In this document: in pieces, positions 45,321 to 54,116 of the stretch
How the letters are laid out: each line of letters begins with the position of its first letter
Numbering within the stretch: the stretch's first letter is position 1
Assembly: GCF_003112555.1 (NCBI RefSeq)
Contig: NZ_BEWB01000010.1
Location: 1 to 64,000 of the forward strand
Source: Streptomyces coelicoflavus
Lineage (GTDB): Bacteria > Actinomycetota > Actinomycetes > Streptomycetales > Streptomycetaceae
DNA length: 64,000 nucleotides
Reading direction: 5' to 3'
Made by a program: the position numbers and the translations under genes
Notes under the pieces: model-generated
The model's database searches: none
What the model was told of the DNA's origin: nothing
Seen by the model: only the letters and a program-made list of their open reading frames with translations

Positions 45321-45785
45321 GCCGGGGGCGTCGCCTGTGGGTGGCCGAGGAGCGTCGGCGGCCGCAGGCCGCGATGGGTCCGGTTCCAGAGCCCCGGCGG
45401 CCGCCGGCTGTCATGGGGCCGGTTCCAGAGTCCGGCGGCCGTCGGCTGTCATGGGGCCGGTTTCGGAGCCGGGGCGTCGTGGGCTCGCGCGCAGTGCGCC
45501 ACGAACGGTCACACCGCCCCCTGCGCGAGGTGTTGCAGGGCCTGCCGTGAGCTGCCTCCCCGCCGCGACGGGCCGTCACCGCTCTTCGCACCGCGTGGCG
45601 CCATCCCCCCACCGCAAGCCGCAGACGGCGGATCACCCCCACGGGCGACGTCCGCCTCGTTCCCGACGGTGAACGGCTGGTGTGTGGGAGACGGGCATGG
45701 TGGACGTGCGGAGCGGTGCGTCGTAACGTCGGCATGAGAGTCGTAACTAGCGCCGCTAGTTTTAAAGTTCCCCGGAGGGTGTCCC
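45321..45785. other. intergenic region after the MFS gene, with imperfect 38-base tandem repeats
   Basis: Three imperfect copies of a 37-39-base unit (45357-45395, 45396-45433, 45434-45470) begin GGCGGCCG and contain ATGGGGCCGGTTCCAGAG-like sequence. The rest is GC-rich spacer. The downstream end carries the operator and promoter of the acyl-CoA dehydrogenase gene. No gene is seen. Confidence 0.6.
45745..45761. promoter_or_regulatory. inverted-repeat operator before the acyl-CoA dehydrogenase gene
   Basis: AACTAGC (45745-45751) and GCTAGTT (45755-45761) are perfect inverted arms with a 3-base centre, 24 bases before the ATG. This size and position fit a TetR-family operator. No TetR gene lies next to it in the window. 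Confidence 0.65.
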
Positions 45786-46979
45786 ATGGCCGCGTCCCCC
45801 AAGTTGCCCGCGTTCGACCCCGCCGACCCCCTCGGCATCGACGACCTGCTGGAACCGGAGGACCTGGCGGTCCGGGACACCGTGCGGGGCTGGGCCGCGG
45901 ACCGCGTGCTGCCGTACGTCGCGGACTGGTACGAGAAGGGCGAGCTGCCCGGGATCCGGGAGCTCGCGCGCGAGCTCGGGGGCATCGGCGCGCTCGGCAT
46001 GTCCCTGGAGGGATACGGCTGCGCCGGCGCGAGCGCCGTCCAGTACGGGCTGGCCTGTCTGGAACTGGAGGCGGCCGACTCAGGCATCCGCTCCCTGGTC
46101 TCCGTGCAGGGTTCCCTCGCCATGTACGCCATCCACCGCTTCGGGAGCGAGGAGCAGAAGGAGGCGTGGCTGCCGCGCATGGCCGCCGGTGAGGTCATCG
46201 GGTGCTTCGGGCTCACCGAGCCCGACCACGGGTCCGACCCCGCCAACATGCGCACCCGCGCCAAGCGGGTCGCCGGCGGTGACTGGGTGCTCAACGGGCG
46301 CAAGATGTGGATCACCAACGGCTCGGTGGCCGGCGTCGCCGTGGTCTGGGCGCAGACCGAGGAAGGGATCCGCGGGTTCGTCGTGCCGACCGACAGCGCG
46401 GGGTTCTCCGCGCCCGAGATCAAGCACAAGTGGTCCCTGCGCGCCAGCGTCACCAGTGAGCTCGTCATGGACGACGTACGGCTGCCCGCCGACGCGGTGC
46501 TGCCGGAGGTGACCGGGCTGCGCGGGCCGCTGAGCTGCCTCTCGCACGCGCGTTACGGGATCGTCTGGGGCTCGATGGGCGCGGCCCGCAGCTCCTTCGA
46601 GGCGGCCGTGGAGTACGCGAAGTCGCGGGAGCAGTTCGGGCGGCCCATCGGGGGTTTCCAGCTGACCCAGGCCAAGCTCGCCGACATGGCGGTCGAACTG
46701 CACAAGGGGATTCTGCTCGCCCACCACCTCGGGCGGCGCATGGACGCCGGCCGCCTGCGTCCCGAGCAGGTCAGCTTCGGCAAGCTCAACAACGTGCGCG
46801 AGGCCATCGACATCTGCCGTACGGCCCGTACGATCCTCGGCGCCAACGGGATCTCGCTCGAATATCCGGTGATGCGGCACGCGACGAACCTGGAATCGGT
46901 GCTCACCTACGAGGGCACCGTCGAGATGCACCAGCTGGTGCTGGGCAAGGCGCTCACCGGGCTCGACGCCTTCCGGTGA
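45786..46979 (+). CDS. acyl-CoA dehydrogenase, glutaryl-CoA dehydrogenase-like
   Basis: A 397-residue FAD enzyme. It has CFGLTEPDHGSDP and KMWITNGSVAGVAVVWA, the FAD-binding SREQFGRPIGGFQLTQAKLADM, and the catalytic Glu in TYEGTVEMHQL. The GLTEPDHGSDP form and the TYEGT motif point to glutaryl-CoA dehydrogenase (lysine/tryptophan breakdown). ATG 45786 has CGGAGGG upstream. A palindromic operator precedes it and a terminator follows. Confidence 0.92.
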   Translation: MAASPKLPAFDPADPLGIDDLLEPEDLAVRDTVRGWAADRVLPYVADWYEKGELPGIRELARELGGIGALGMSLEGYGCAGASAVQYGLACLELEAADSGIRSLVSVQGSLAMYAIHRFGSEEQKEAWLPRMAAGEVIGCFGLTEPDHGSDPANMRTRAKRVAGGDWVLNGRKMWITNGSVAGVAVVWAQTEEGIRGFVVPTDSAGFSAPEIKHKWSLRASVTSELVMDDVRLPADAVLPEVTGLRGPLSCLSHARYGIVWGSMGAARSSFEAAVEYAKSREQFGRPIGGFQLTQAKLADMAVELHKGILLAHHLGRRMDAGRLRPEQVSFGKLNNVREAIDICRTARTILGANGISLEYPVMRHATNLESVLTYEGTVEMHQLVLGKALTGLDAFR

Positions 46980-46993
46980 GAGGCCGGGGGTGG

Positions 46994-47020
46994 GGCGGGG
47001 CCGTGGTGTGCGGCCCCGCC
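46994..47020. terminator. bidirectional hairpin terminator
   Basis: GGCGGGGCCG (46994-47003) pairs perfectly with CGGCCCCGCC (47011-47020) around a TGGTGTG loop. It lies between the stops of the acyl-CoA dehydrogenase and the convergent SepF-like gene. Confidence 0.85.
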
Positions 47021-47461
47021 TCAGCTCTGGTTGAAGAAGCCGTCGGAACGGTGGGCGGCGGGCTCGCCGCTGATGACCTGGGTGTCGGCCGGGCTGAGCA
47101 GGAACACCCGGGTGGACACCCGCTCGATCGAACCGCGCAGGCCGAAGATGAGTCCGGCCGCGAAGTCGACGACCCGCTTGGCGTCGGTGCCCTCCATGGC
47201 CGTCAGGTTCACGATGACCGGGACGCCGTCCCGGAACAGCTCACCGATGGCCCGCGCGTCCCGGAAGCTGTCCGGGGTGACCGTCGCGATGCGGCGGCCC
47301 TTCTCCTCGGCCACGTCCGAGGCCACCTTCACCCGCGGGTCCGTGACCCAGGCGTCCCCGGGCTGCTCGGTGCCCTCGGAGTAGTCGTCGTCGTAGTAAC
47401 GCTCGTCATCGTTGTCGTCGACGAGGCCGAGCCACGCACTCGCCTTGCGTACCGATCCCAT
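47021..47461 (-). CDS. sflA: SepF-like protein SflA
   Basis: A 146-residue SepF-family protein. It begins MGSVRKASAWLGLVDDNDDE, a short amphipathic N-terminal helix that targets the membrane, then has the SepF core VIVNLTAMEGTDAKRVVDFAAGLIFGLRGSIERV. SepF proteins tether FtsZ or act on polar growth. S. coelicolor has SepF plus two paralogues, and by content and position this is SflA. ATG 47461 has GAGGAGG 5 bases upstream. Divergent from the DUF5685 gene. Confidence 0.9.
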   Translation of the reverse strand: MGSVRKASAWLGLVDDNDDERYYDDDYSEGTEQPGDAWVTDPRVKVASDVAEEKGRRIATVTPDSFRDARAIGELFRDGVPVIVNLTAMEGTDAKRVVDFAAGLIFGLRGSIERVSTRVFLLSPADTQVISGEPAAHRSDGFFNQS

Positions 47462-47704
47462 GGACGCCTCCTCTCACAGCGGTCTTTCGTGCTTCCGCAT
47501 CCCTATGGTCATCCATGATGCGGACGTCGCGCCAAGTGGATAGACGCCGCGCGGGGGGTTTGTGACGGTACTGGTGCACAGCGGATCCGTCGAGAGTCCT
47601 TGTGTCCCAAGGGTCGTTTCCCAAACGGCTGCTGACTGTGAGTGAAATATGATTCTTCACGGCACACGGGTGAGGACGGGTGCGTACGGGTGAAGTGGGC
47701 GGTC

Positions 47705-47733
47705 GGTACGATGCCGCAGCTCAGCGTCGTACC
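47705..47733. repeat. inverted repeat before the DUF5685 gene
   Basis: GGTACGA (47705-47711) and TCGTACC (47727-47733) are perfect arms with a 15-base spacer, 17 bases before the GTG of the next gene. The first arm overlaps a TACGAT -10-like sequence (47707-47712). It could be an operator or a leader hairpin. Confidence 0.55.
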
Positions 47734-47750
47734 AACCACGGGGGAGCGTC

Positions 47751-48938
47751 GTGTTCGGAATCGTCAGGCCGTGCAGGCACCGGCTCGGAGAGAGTCTCAC
47801 GAGTCAGTGGATGGCTCATTTGTGCGGATTGTGCCTCGCACTGCGCAAGGACCACGGGCAGTTCGCACGGATCGTGACGAACTACGACGGGCTGCTCATA
47901 TCGGTTTTGACGGAGGCTCAGGCCGAGCGGGGCGGTGCGGGCGCCGGGCGGCGCACCGCCGGGCCCTGCCCGCTGCGCGGGATGCGCACCGCGTCCGTCG
48001 CGCACGGCGAGGGGGCCCGGCTCGCGGCGGCCGTCTCGCTGGTACTGGCCTCGGCCAAGGTGCGCGACCATGTCGCCGACGGTGACGGTCTGCTGGCCCG
48101 CCGGCCGGTGGCCCTCGCCGCCCGCCGTATCGCCGGCGGCTGGGACGCGGCCGGAGCGCGCGGCGGCAGCGCCGTCGGCTTCGACACCGCCGTACTGGTC
48201 GACGCCGTGGACCGGCAGGGCGGCATCGAGGCGCTCGCCGGGCCCGGAACGCCGCTGCTCACCGTCACCGAGCCGACCGAGACCGCGACCGCAGCCGCCT
48301 TCGCGCACACCGCGCACCTCGCCGGGCGGCCGCACAACGCGGCGCCGCTCGCCGAGGCCGGCCGCCTCTTCGGCCGGCTCGCCCACCTCCTGGACGCCGT
48401 GGAGGACCGGGAGGCCGACGCCGCCGCCGGCGCCTGGAACCCGCTCACCGTCACCGGGACGCCGCTCACAGAGGCCCGGCGGCTCGCGGACGACGCCGTG
48501 CACGGGGTGCGGCTGGCCCTGCGGGAGGCCGAGTTCACGGACGGGCGGCTGGTGCACCGGCTGCTCGTGCACGAGCTGGGCAGTTCCGTGGACCGCGCGT
48601 TCGGCACCGTGTCGTGCGCCCACGGCAGCCATCCGTACGCCCCTCCCGGCGCGCCCGGCACCCCGGGTGCTCCCGGTGGGCCGACGCCCCCGGAGCCGCC
48701 GCGCCGCGACCGGCGCGGGCTGCTCGCGGGCTGCGCGGTGTGGCTCGGGCTGGCCTGCACCTGCCAGATGTGCTGCGGCACCTTCAACGACCCCTGGAGC
48801 GGGCAGCGCAGGGAAGGTCTCTGCTCCCAGTGCGACTGCGGCAACTGCTGCGACTGCTGTGACTGCTGTAGCAACTGCTGCGGCGACGACGGCTGCAACT
48901 GCGGCTGCGACGGGTGCGACTGCGGCTGTAGCTGCTGA
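47751..48938 (+). CDS. DUF5685-like protein with extremely Cys-rich C-terminal tail
   Basis: A 395-residue protein. Residues ~1-300 are DUF5685-like and alpha-helical, starting MFGIVRPCRHRLGE and with HLCGLCLALRKDHG (paired Cys near 21-28). A collagen-like GAPGTPGAPGGP stretch (~305) precedes the last 60 residues, in which 22 are Cys arranged as CC, CDC and CNC groups. The Cys-rich tail resembles a metal-binding or disulfide-rich module; it is not a known family to me. GTG 47751 has GGGGGAG 5 bases upstream. Function unknown. Confidence 0.87.
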   Translation: MFGIVRPCRHRLGESLTSQWMAHLCGLCLALRKDHGQFARIVTNYDGLLISVLTEAQAERGGAGAGRRTAGPCPLRGMRTASVAHGEGARLAAAVSLVLASAKVRDHVADGDGLLARRPVALAARRIAGGWDAAGARGGSAVGFDTAVLVDAVDRQGGIEALAGPGTPLLTVTEPTETATAAAFAHTAHLAGRPHNAAPLAEAGRLFGRLAHLLDAVEDREADAAAGAWNPLTVTGTPLTEARRLADDAVHGVRLALREAEFTDGRLVHRLLVHELGSSVDRAFGTVSCAHGSHPYAPPGAPGTPGAPGGPTPPEPPRRDRRGLLAGCAVWLGLACTCQMCCGTFNDPWSGQRREGLCSQCDCGNCCDCCDCCSNCCGDDGCNCGCDGCDCGCSC

Positions 48939-49322
48939 GGCGCCGTCAGTCCCGTCGGTTCCCGTCGGTTCCCGTCGGTTCCCGTCGGTCCCGTCAGTCC
49001 CGTCGGCCGGCCCGGTGCTCGTCGGCGGGCGCCGGCCGGAGGGCCATCCGGAGGGGCGACTTCCGGACATCCCCGTGCGGCGGGAGGGCGCGGAACCGGG
49101 CAGAGGGGCGGCGGGGGTCGGCAGAGGTCGGGTAAAAGTCGTTCAAAGCTTGACGGCCGAAAGGCACCCTTGCGCCGACCGGTCGTTCGGCCGAATACTC
49201 CAACCTCAGCGCTTGTCAGGGGCACGACGTATCCGGAACCCGGAGGTCCGTCCCTGGCTGCGCCTCACGGGCCCCCAACCCCACAAGAGGGGCCCCCGAC
49301 TTCCCCTGTGGAGGAACGAAAA
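48939..49322. other. intergenic region with decamer repeats and a leader hairpin
   Basis: Three perfect copies of CCCGTCGGTT (48951-48980) plus partial copies on both sides (48944-49006) follow the DUF5685 stop. Further down, GGGCCCC (49269-49275) and GGGGCCC (49289-49295) can form a 7-bp hairpin in the leader of the protease gene. No gene is seen. Confidence 0.65.
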
Positions 49323-50231
49323 GTGAGGATCAAGCGCACCAACCCCCGCAGCGGCATCACGAGACGGACTCGGCTGATCGCCGTATCCACCGGCCTCGTG
49401 GCCGCCGCCGCCATCGCGATCCCCAGCGCGAACGCGGCACCCACCCCGGCCACCTTCAGCGCCGCCGAACTGAACAGCGCCAGCGGCGCGGTGCTCCAGG
49501 CCGACGTCCCCGGCACCGCCTGGGCCGTCGACGCCAAGTCCGGCCGGGTGCTGCTCACCGTCGACAGCACCGTCTCCCAGGCCGAGATCGCGAAGATCAA
49601 GGAGCAGGCCGGCGACAAGGCCGGCGCGCTCACGATCAAGCGCACCCCCGGCACGTTCAACAAGCTCATCCAGGGCGGCGACGCCATCTACGCGAGCAGC
49701 TGGCGCTGCTCCCTCGGCTTCAACGTCCGCACCAGCAGCGGCGCCGAGTACTTCCTGACCGCCGGTCACTGCACCGACGGCGCCGGCACCTGGTGGTCCA
49801 ACTCCGGGCACTCCACCGTTCTCGGCTCGACGGCCGGGTCCAGCTTCCCGGGCAACGACTACGGCATCGTCCGGTACACCAACAGCTCGGTCAGCAAGCC
49901 CGGCACCGCGGGCGGCGTGGACATCACCCGCGCGGCCACCCCGAGCGTGGGCACCACCGTCATCCGTGACGGCTCCACCACCGGCACCCACAGCGGCCGG
50001 GTCACCGCCCTGAACGCCACCGTGAACTACGGCGGCGGCGACATCGTCGGTGGTCTGATCCAGACCACGGTCTGCGCCGAGCCCGGCGACTCCGGCGGTC
50101 CGCTCTACGGCAGCAACGGCACCGCGTACGGTCTGACCTCCGGCGGCAGCGGCAACTGCTCCTCCGGCGGTACGACGTTCTTCCAGCCGGTCACGGAGGC
50201 CCTGAACGCCTACGGCGTCAGCGTCTACTAG
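49323..50231 (+). CDS. sprB: streptogrisin B-like secreted serine protease precursor
   Basis: A 302-residue preproenzyme. Residues ~1-40 form a basic N-region, hydrophobic core and AxA-type cleavage (SANA-AP), followed by a propeptide to ~115. The mature S1E chymotrypsin-like domain has TAGHC (His), NDYGIV (Asp) and GDSGGP (Ser). It closely resembles Streptomyces griseus protease B as I recall it. GTG 49323 has GGAGGAA 6 bases upstream. The enzyme is secreted and self-cleaves its propeptide. Confidence 0.96.
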   Translation: MRIKRTNPRSGITRRTRLIAVSTGLVAAAAIAIPSANAAPTPATFSAAELNSASGAVLQADVPGTAWAVDAKSGRVLLTVDSTVSQAEIAKIKEQAGDKAGALTIKRTPGTFNKLIQGGDAIYASSWRCSLGFNVRTSSGAEYFLTAGHCTDGAGTWWSNSGHSTVLGSTAGSSFPGNDYGIVRYTNSSVSKPGTAGGVDITRAATPSVGTTVIRDGSTTGTHSGRVTALNATVNYGGGDIVGGLIQTTVCAEPGDSGGPLYGSNGTAYGLTSGGSGNCSSGGTTFFQPVTEALNAYGVSVY

Positions 50232-50242
50232 ACCGCCCTGCG

Positions 50243-50270
50243 GCGTGACCCGGCCTGTCACGGGTCACGC
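50243..50270 (+). terminator. hairpin terminator after the protease gene
   Basis: GCGTGACCCG (50243-50252) pairs with CGGGTCACGC (50261-50270), 11 bases past the stop. Likely ends the sprB transcript. Confidence 0.8.
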
Positions 50271-50294
50271 CCGAGCGCGGCCGGCAGCGTGACG

Positions 50295-50332
50295 GAGCCC
50301 CCGCACACCGCGGCGTCGGTGTGCGGGGGCTC
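50295..50332. terminator. 15-bp hairpin terminator between convergent genes
   Basis: A perfect 15-bp stem (50295-50309 with 50318-50332) with an 8-base loop. Its right arm ends in the stop codon of the response regulator on the minus strand, so it terminates that operon and possibly sprB. Confidence 0.85.
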
Positions 50333-50996
50333 AGCCCGTGCTGCCGGGCAGGACGACGCCGTTCTCGTAGGCGAACACGACGGCCTGGGCGCGGTCCCGC
50401 AGCTGGAGCTTGGCGAACATGCTGCCGATGTGGCTCTTCACCGTCGCCTCGGTCACGACCAGGTGCGCGGCGATCTCCGGGTTCGACAGGCCCCTGGCCA
50501 CCAGGAGGAGGATCTCCCGTTCCCGCGGGGTGAGGCCGGCCAGCACCGTGGCCCGCGGCCGGACGGGTGCGGCGCGGGTGGCGTAGTCCTCGATCAGCCT
50601 GCGGGTGATCGACGGCGACAGCAGGGCCTCGCCGGCGTGGACGACGCGGATCGCCTCCAGCAGGCGGTCGCGCGAGGCGTCCTTCAGCAGGAAGCCCGAC
50701 GCGCCCGCCCGCAGCGCGCCGAAGACGTACTCGTCCAGGTCGTAGGTGGTGAGGATCAGCACCCGGGGCGACGGGCCGGAGGCGGTCAGCCGGGAGGTGG
50801 CCTCGACACCGTCCATGAGGGGCATGCGGACGTCCATCAGCACCACGTCGGGCCGCAGAGCGGCGGCCCGGTCGAGTGCCTCGTGACCGTCGGCGGCCTC
50901 GCCGACCACCTCGAGGTCGTGCTGGGTCTGGAGGAACAGCCGGAAGCCGGTGCGGATCAGCTCCTGGTCGTCGACGATCAGAAGGCGGATGGTCAT
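50331..50996 (-). CDS. NarL/FixJ-family response regulator
   Basis: A 221-residue regulator with a receiver domain (LLIVDDQELIRTGF, the phosphoacceptor Asp in VLMDVRMPLMDG) and a C-terminal LuxR-type HTH (LTPREREILLLVARGLSNPEIA, VKSHIGSMFAKLQLRDRAQ). Its ATG overlaps the kinase stop (ATGA). It is the last gene of the ABC-kinase operon, so it probably controls that operon and perhaps other targets. Confidence 0.95.
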   Translation of the reverse strand: MTIRLLIVDDQELIRTGFRLFLQTQHDLEVVGEAADGHEALDRAAALRPDVVLMDVRMPLMDGVEATSRLTASGPSPRVLILTTYDLDEYVFGALRAGASGFLLKDASRDRLLEAIRVVHAGEALLSPSITRRLIEDYATRAAPVRPRATVLAGLTPREREILLLVARGLSNPEIAAHLVVTEATVKSHIGSMFAKLQLRDRAQAVVFAYENGVVLPGSTG

Positions 50997-52132
50997 GCCG
51001 CGGCTCCGGCATCCCCGGCCGGGAGCCGGGCGGTCACCACGAATCCGTCGGCGGTGGGGCGGGCGTCCAGACTCCCGCCGGTCACCGCCGCGCGTTCCCG
51101 CATTCCGCGGATGCCGTGCCCGGCGGACGACGGGTCCGGGTCGCGTGGGCCGCCGCCGTCGTCCTCGACCGTGACGCGCAGGTGCGTCCGGCCGTAGTGG
51201 AGCGTCACGGTGACCCGGGTGGGATCGGAGTGTCTGAGCACGTTGGTCAGTGCCTCCTCGACGATGCGGTAGGCCGACAGTTCCAGGCCGCCGGCCAGCG
51301 GCCGGGCCGTGCCGGTGCTCTCCAGCCGCACGGGCATCCCGGCCGCACGGTATCCGGAGACCAGCTCGGCGAGCTGGCCGAGCGACGGCTGGGGCCGCCA
51401 CTGCGCGCCGTGGTCCGGGGCGCGCAGCAGGCCGAGGATCCGGCGCAGCTCGGCCAGGCTCTGCTCGGCGTTGACCTCGACCCGTTCCAGGGTCTCGGCC
51501 GCGACCCGGGGATCGGTCGGCAGGACGTCCCGGGCGCCGCGCACGCCGATCAGCATGACGGTGACGGAGTGGGCGACGATGTCGTGGAGTTCGCGGGCGA
51601 TGGAGGTGCGTTCCCGCTGCGCCGCGATCTGGTCGAGCTGCCCGCGCTCGCGTTCCAGGGTGGCCGCGCGGTCCTCCAGCGCCCGGGTGTAGCGCCGCCG
51701 GGTCTGGAGGTACGAGCCGAGAGCCCACGCGCCGGTCGAGACGGGCAGCGAGGAGATGCTCGCCGACTGGAGGAACAGTGCCGTCGGGACGAGCGCCGCC
51801 AACGAGACGCTCCGCTCGCGCAGGTCGGCGAGCGAGGCGAGGGCGACCACGACGGGTGCCCCGCCCGGGTGGTAGCCCAGCGGCACGAGCACCGCGGCAC
51901 CCGCACAGGCCGCGACGAGCACCGTCAGGGGCGCGCGGCGGCGGACGAGCAGGCCGCAGCCGGCCAGCACCGTCACCACGACCGGGACCGGGCCGACCGG
52001 GGTCCCGTCGTCGAAGAGCAGCCCGATCTCCACTCCGGTCGTGATCATCGCCAGCGCGAGGTCGAACAGCGCCGAACGGCGCGCGACCAGCAGGTCGTAC
52101 GCCGCCCGGGCCCGCCGCAGAAGTGCGTTCAC
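50993..52132 (-). CDS. sensor histidine kinase (NarL-partner type)
   Basis: A 379-residue kinase with four to five transmembrane segments (residues ~20-135), a short linker, and a HisKA_3 domain with RERTSIARELHDIVAHSVTVML (His acceptor), followed by the ATP-binding EEALTNVLRH and the G-box DDGGGPR. GTG 52132 overlaps the permease stop. It has little extracellular loop, as in intramembrane-sensing kinases that monitor the cognate ABC transporter. Confidence 0.94.
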   Translation of the reverse strand: MNALLRRARAAYDLLVARRSALFDLALAMITTGVEIGLLFDDGTPVGPVPVVVTVLAGCGLLVRRRAPLTVLVAACAGAAVLVPLGYHPGGAPVVVALASLADLRERSVSLAALVPTALFLQSASISSLPVSTGAWALGSYLQTRRRYTRALEDRAATLERERGQLDQIAAQRERTSIARELHDIVAHSVTVMLIGVRGARDVLPTDPRVAAETLERVEVNAEQSLAELRRILGLLRAPDHGAQWRPQPSLGQLAELVSGYRAAGMPVRLESTGTARPLAGGLELSAYRIVEEALTNVLRHSDPTRVTVTLHYGRTHLRVTVEDDGGGPRDPDPSSAGHGIRGMRERAAVTGGSLDARPTADGFVVTARLPAGDAGAAA

Positions 52133-52848
52133 GCCAGGTCGCGCCGTCGCTCGACGAGGACCGCGACCAGCGTGACCGCGACCGTCCACGCGGCCAGTAC
52201 CCATCCGGCCGAGACCACCGACAGGGTCGTGTGGTGCGTCATCCGGCTCAGCACCCCGGCCGCGCCGAACGGCGTCAGGTTGACCCCCGCCTCCCAGACG
52301 CCGGACAGCAGCGGGACCACGGCGAAGTTCACGACCAGCAGGACGACCACTCCCAGGACCGGGCTGCGGATCAGGGCGCCGAGGGCGGCCCCCAGGATCG
52401 CGGACAGGACGAACGCCACGAGATTGCCCGCCACGACGGCACCGACGTCCCCCGAGGTGAGATCCGGGCCCGGGTGGTCGCTCAAGAGCGGCAACGCGAG
52501 CCCGACCGACACCATGGTCGTCAGCGTACCGAGCAGGAACCCGGTCAGGGCGTACGCGGTGATTCTCGCGGACAGCACGACCCCGCGGTGACGGCGGGCC
52601 ACCAGAGCCGCCGGTGCGGCCGTCCGGTGCCGGTACTCGCCGGCCGTACCGACCAGCCCCCAGAGCAGGAGCAGGATCGGCAGCGCCGACAGGGCCTCCT
52701 CCTTCTCGGGCACCTCGTCCAGCGTGCCCGACCACGCCGCGATCGCCAGGGCGTTGAGGGCGGCGAACGCGACCCCGCCCAGCGCGAAGCCCAGCACACT
52801 CCTGGTGGTCACGGCCTTGATCAGTTCGCCCCGCAGCAGACGGCTCAC
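52129..52848 (-). CDS. ABC-2 type transporter permease
   Basis: A 239-residue membrane protein with about six hydrophobic segments and the ABC-2 start SRLLRGELIKAVTTRSVLG. It pairs with the ATPase before it. GTG 52848 overlaps the ATPase stop by four bases, and its own stop overlaps the kinase start. The substrate is unknown; antimicrobial peptide export or immunity is a common role for such operons. Confidence 0.9.
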   Translation of the reverse strand: MSRLLRGELIKAVTTRSVLGFALGGVAFAALNALAIAAWSGTLDEVPEKEEALSALPILLLLWGLVGTAGEYRHRTAAPAALVARRHRGVVLSARITAYALTGFLLGTLTTMVSVGLALPLLSDHPGPDLTSGDVGAVVAGNLVAFVLSAILGAALGALIRSPVLGVVVLLVVNFAVVPLLSGVWEAGVNLTPFGAAGVLSRMTHHTTLSVVSAGWVLAAWTVAVTLVAVLVERRRDLA

Positions 52849-53825
52849 CGGTCCGCACCTCCCGTGAGGCCGAAGAACGCGTCCTCCAGCGACGCGGTCC
52901 GCTCGACGATCTCCTCCAGCAGGACGCCTTCGCGGTGGGCCAGCCGCGCCACCTCGGCCGCATCGAGCCCTTCGACCAGCAGCCCGCCCCCGCCCGCGGC
53001 CTTCGTACGGCCACCGGCGGCGGCCACCAGGGCCGACAGGCGCCCGGCCTCCGCGGTGCGCACCGCGACCGCGCTCTCCCCGGAGCGTTCGAGGTCCCGG
53101 ATCGCGCCCGCGTGGACCAGCCGGCCCCGGTCGATCACGACGACGTCGTCGACGGTCTGCGCCGCCTCGCCCAGCATGTGGCTGGACAGCAGGACCGTGC
53201 CGCCGTGCGCGGCCCGCTCCCGCACCAGCGTGCGCAACCAGCGGATGCCCTGCGGGTCCAGGCCGTTCACCGGCTCGTCCAGTACCAGGATCTCCGGGTC
53301 GCCCAGGAGTGCCGCGGCGAGCCCGAGCCGCTGCCGCATGCCCAGCGAGTACTTCCCGACCCTGCGCCGGGCCGCCTCCTCCAGACCGACGAGTTCCAGG
53401 ACCTCGCCGACCCGGCGGCGGGGCAGCCCGGCCAGTGCGGCCAGCGAGCGCAGGTGCGCCCTGCCGGTGCGGCCCGGATGGGCCCCGCACGGCTCGATGT
53501 GCACGCCGAGCAGCCGGGCGTCGGGCCTGACGGCCGTGACCGGAGTGCCCCGCAGGAACGCCCCGCCCGCCGTCGGCCGCGCCAGTCCGACGACCGCTTT
53601 GAGCGCGGTGGTCTTGCCCGCCCCGTTCGGCCCGAAGAATCCCGTCACCCTTCCGGACCGGACCGTGAACGACAGGTCGTCGACCGCCGTCCTGCGGCCG
53701 TAACGCTTCGTCAGCCCTTCGACCCTGATGACCGGCGGGTCCCCGGCGCCTCGGTCTCCGGCACTCCGGTCCCCGGCACTCCGGTCCCCGGCACCCCGGA
53801 TTCCGACACCTCGTGAAGAAGTCAT
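52845..53825 (-). CDS. ABC transporter ATP-binding protein
   Basis: A 326-residue ATPase with Walker A GPNGAGKTT, signature LGMRQRLG, Walker B ILVLDEPVNGLD. Before it, the N-terminus has an imperfect GDRSAGD repeat (four copies, coded by 53740-53795). The C-terminal region after ~240 is a typical regulatory extension. ATG 53825 has CCGGAGG 8 bases upstream; it is the first gene of the four-gene operon. Start is uncertain because the repeat tract looks non-conserved. Confidence 0.92.
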   Translation of the reverse strand: MTSSRGVGIRGAGDRSAGDRSAGDRGAGDPPVIRVEGLTKRYGRRTAVDDLSFTVRSGRVTGFFGPNGAGKTTALKAVVGLARPTAGGAFLRGTPVTAVRPDARLLGVHIEPCGAHPGRTGRAHLRSLAALAGLPRRRVGEVLELVGLEEAARRRVGKYSLGMRQRLGLAAALLGDPEILVLDEPVNGLDPQGIRWLRTLVRERAAHGGTVLLSSHMLGEAAQTVDDVVVIDRGRLVHAGAIRDLERSGESAVAVRTAEAGRLSALVAAAGGRTKAAGGGGLLVEGLDAAEVARLAHREGVLLEEIVERTASLEDAFFGLTGGADR

Positions 53826-54116
53826 GTCCGAAGCCTCCGGCGCGGTGATCTCCCGGTCATCCACCCACGGTCGAAACCCGGACTCCCACCCTGGTTGGAG
53901 ACCGCGGCCGCGCGCCTTCCCCGGTGCGAACACCCGGGCCGGCCCGGGGCAAAGAGGTGAAGGCCGTGTGACCACACTGGAGTTGTCGTGCGCACGTCCT
54001 GAAGTCGACCTTGTGTACGGCCCGTGGGATGGGGAGAGTTAACGCTCGTCAACCAGCCTTCCGGTTCACGGGGTCCCCACAACCTCGCGAACCGACCCCC
54101 CACAGGAGGACGTGAG

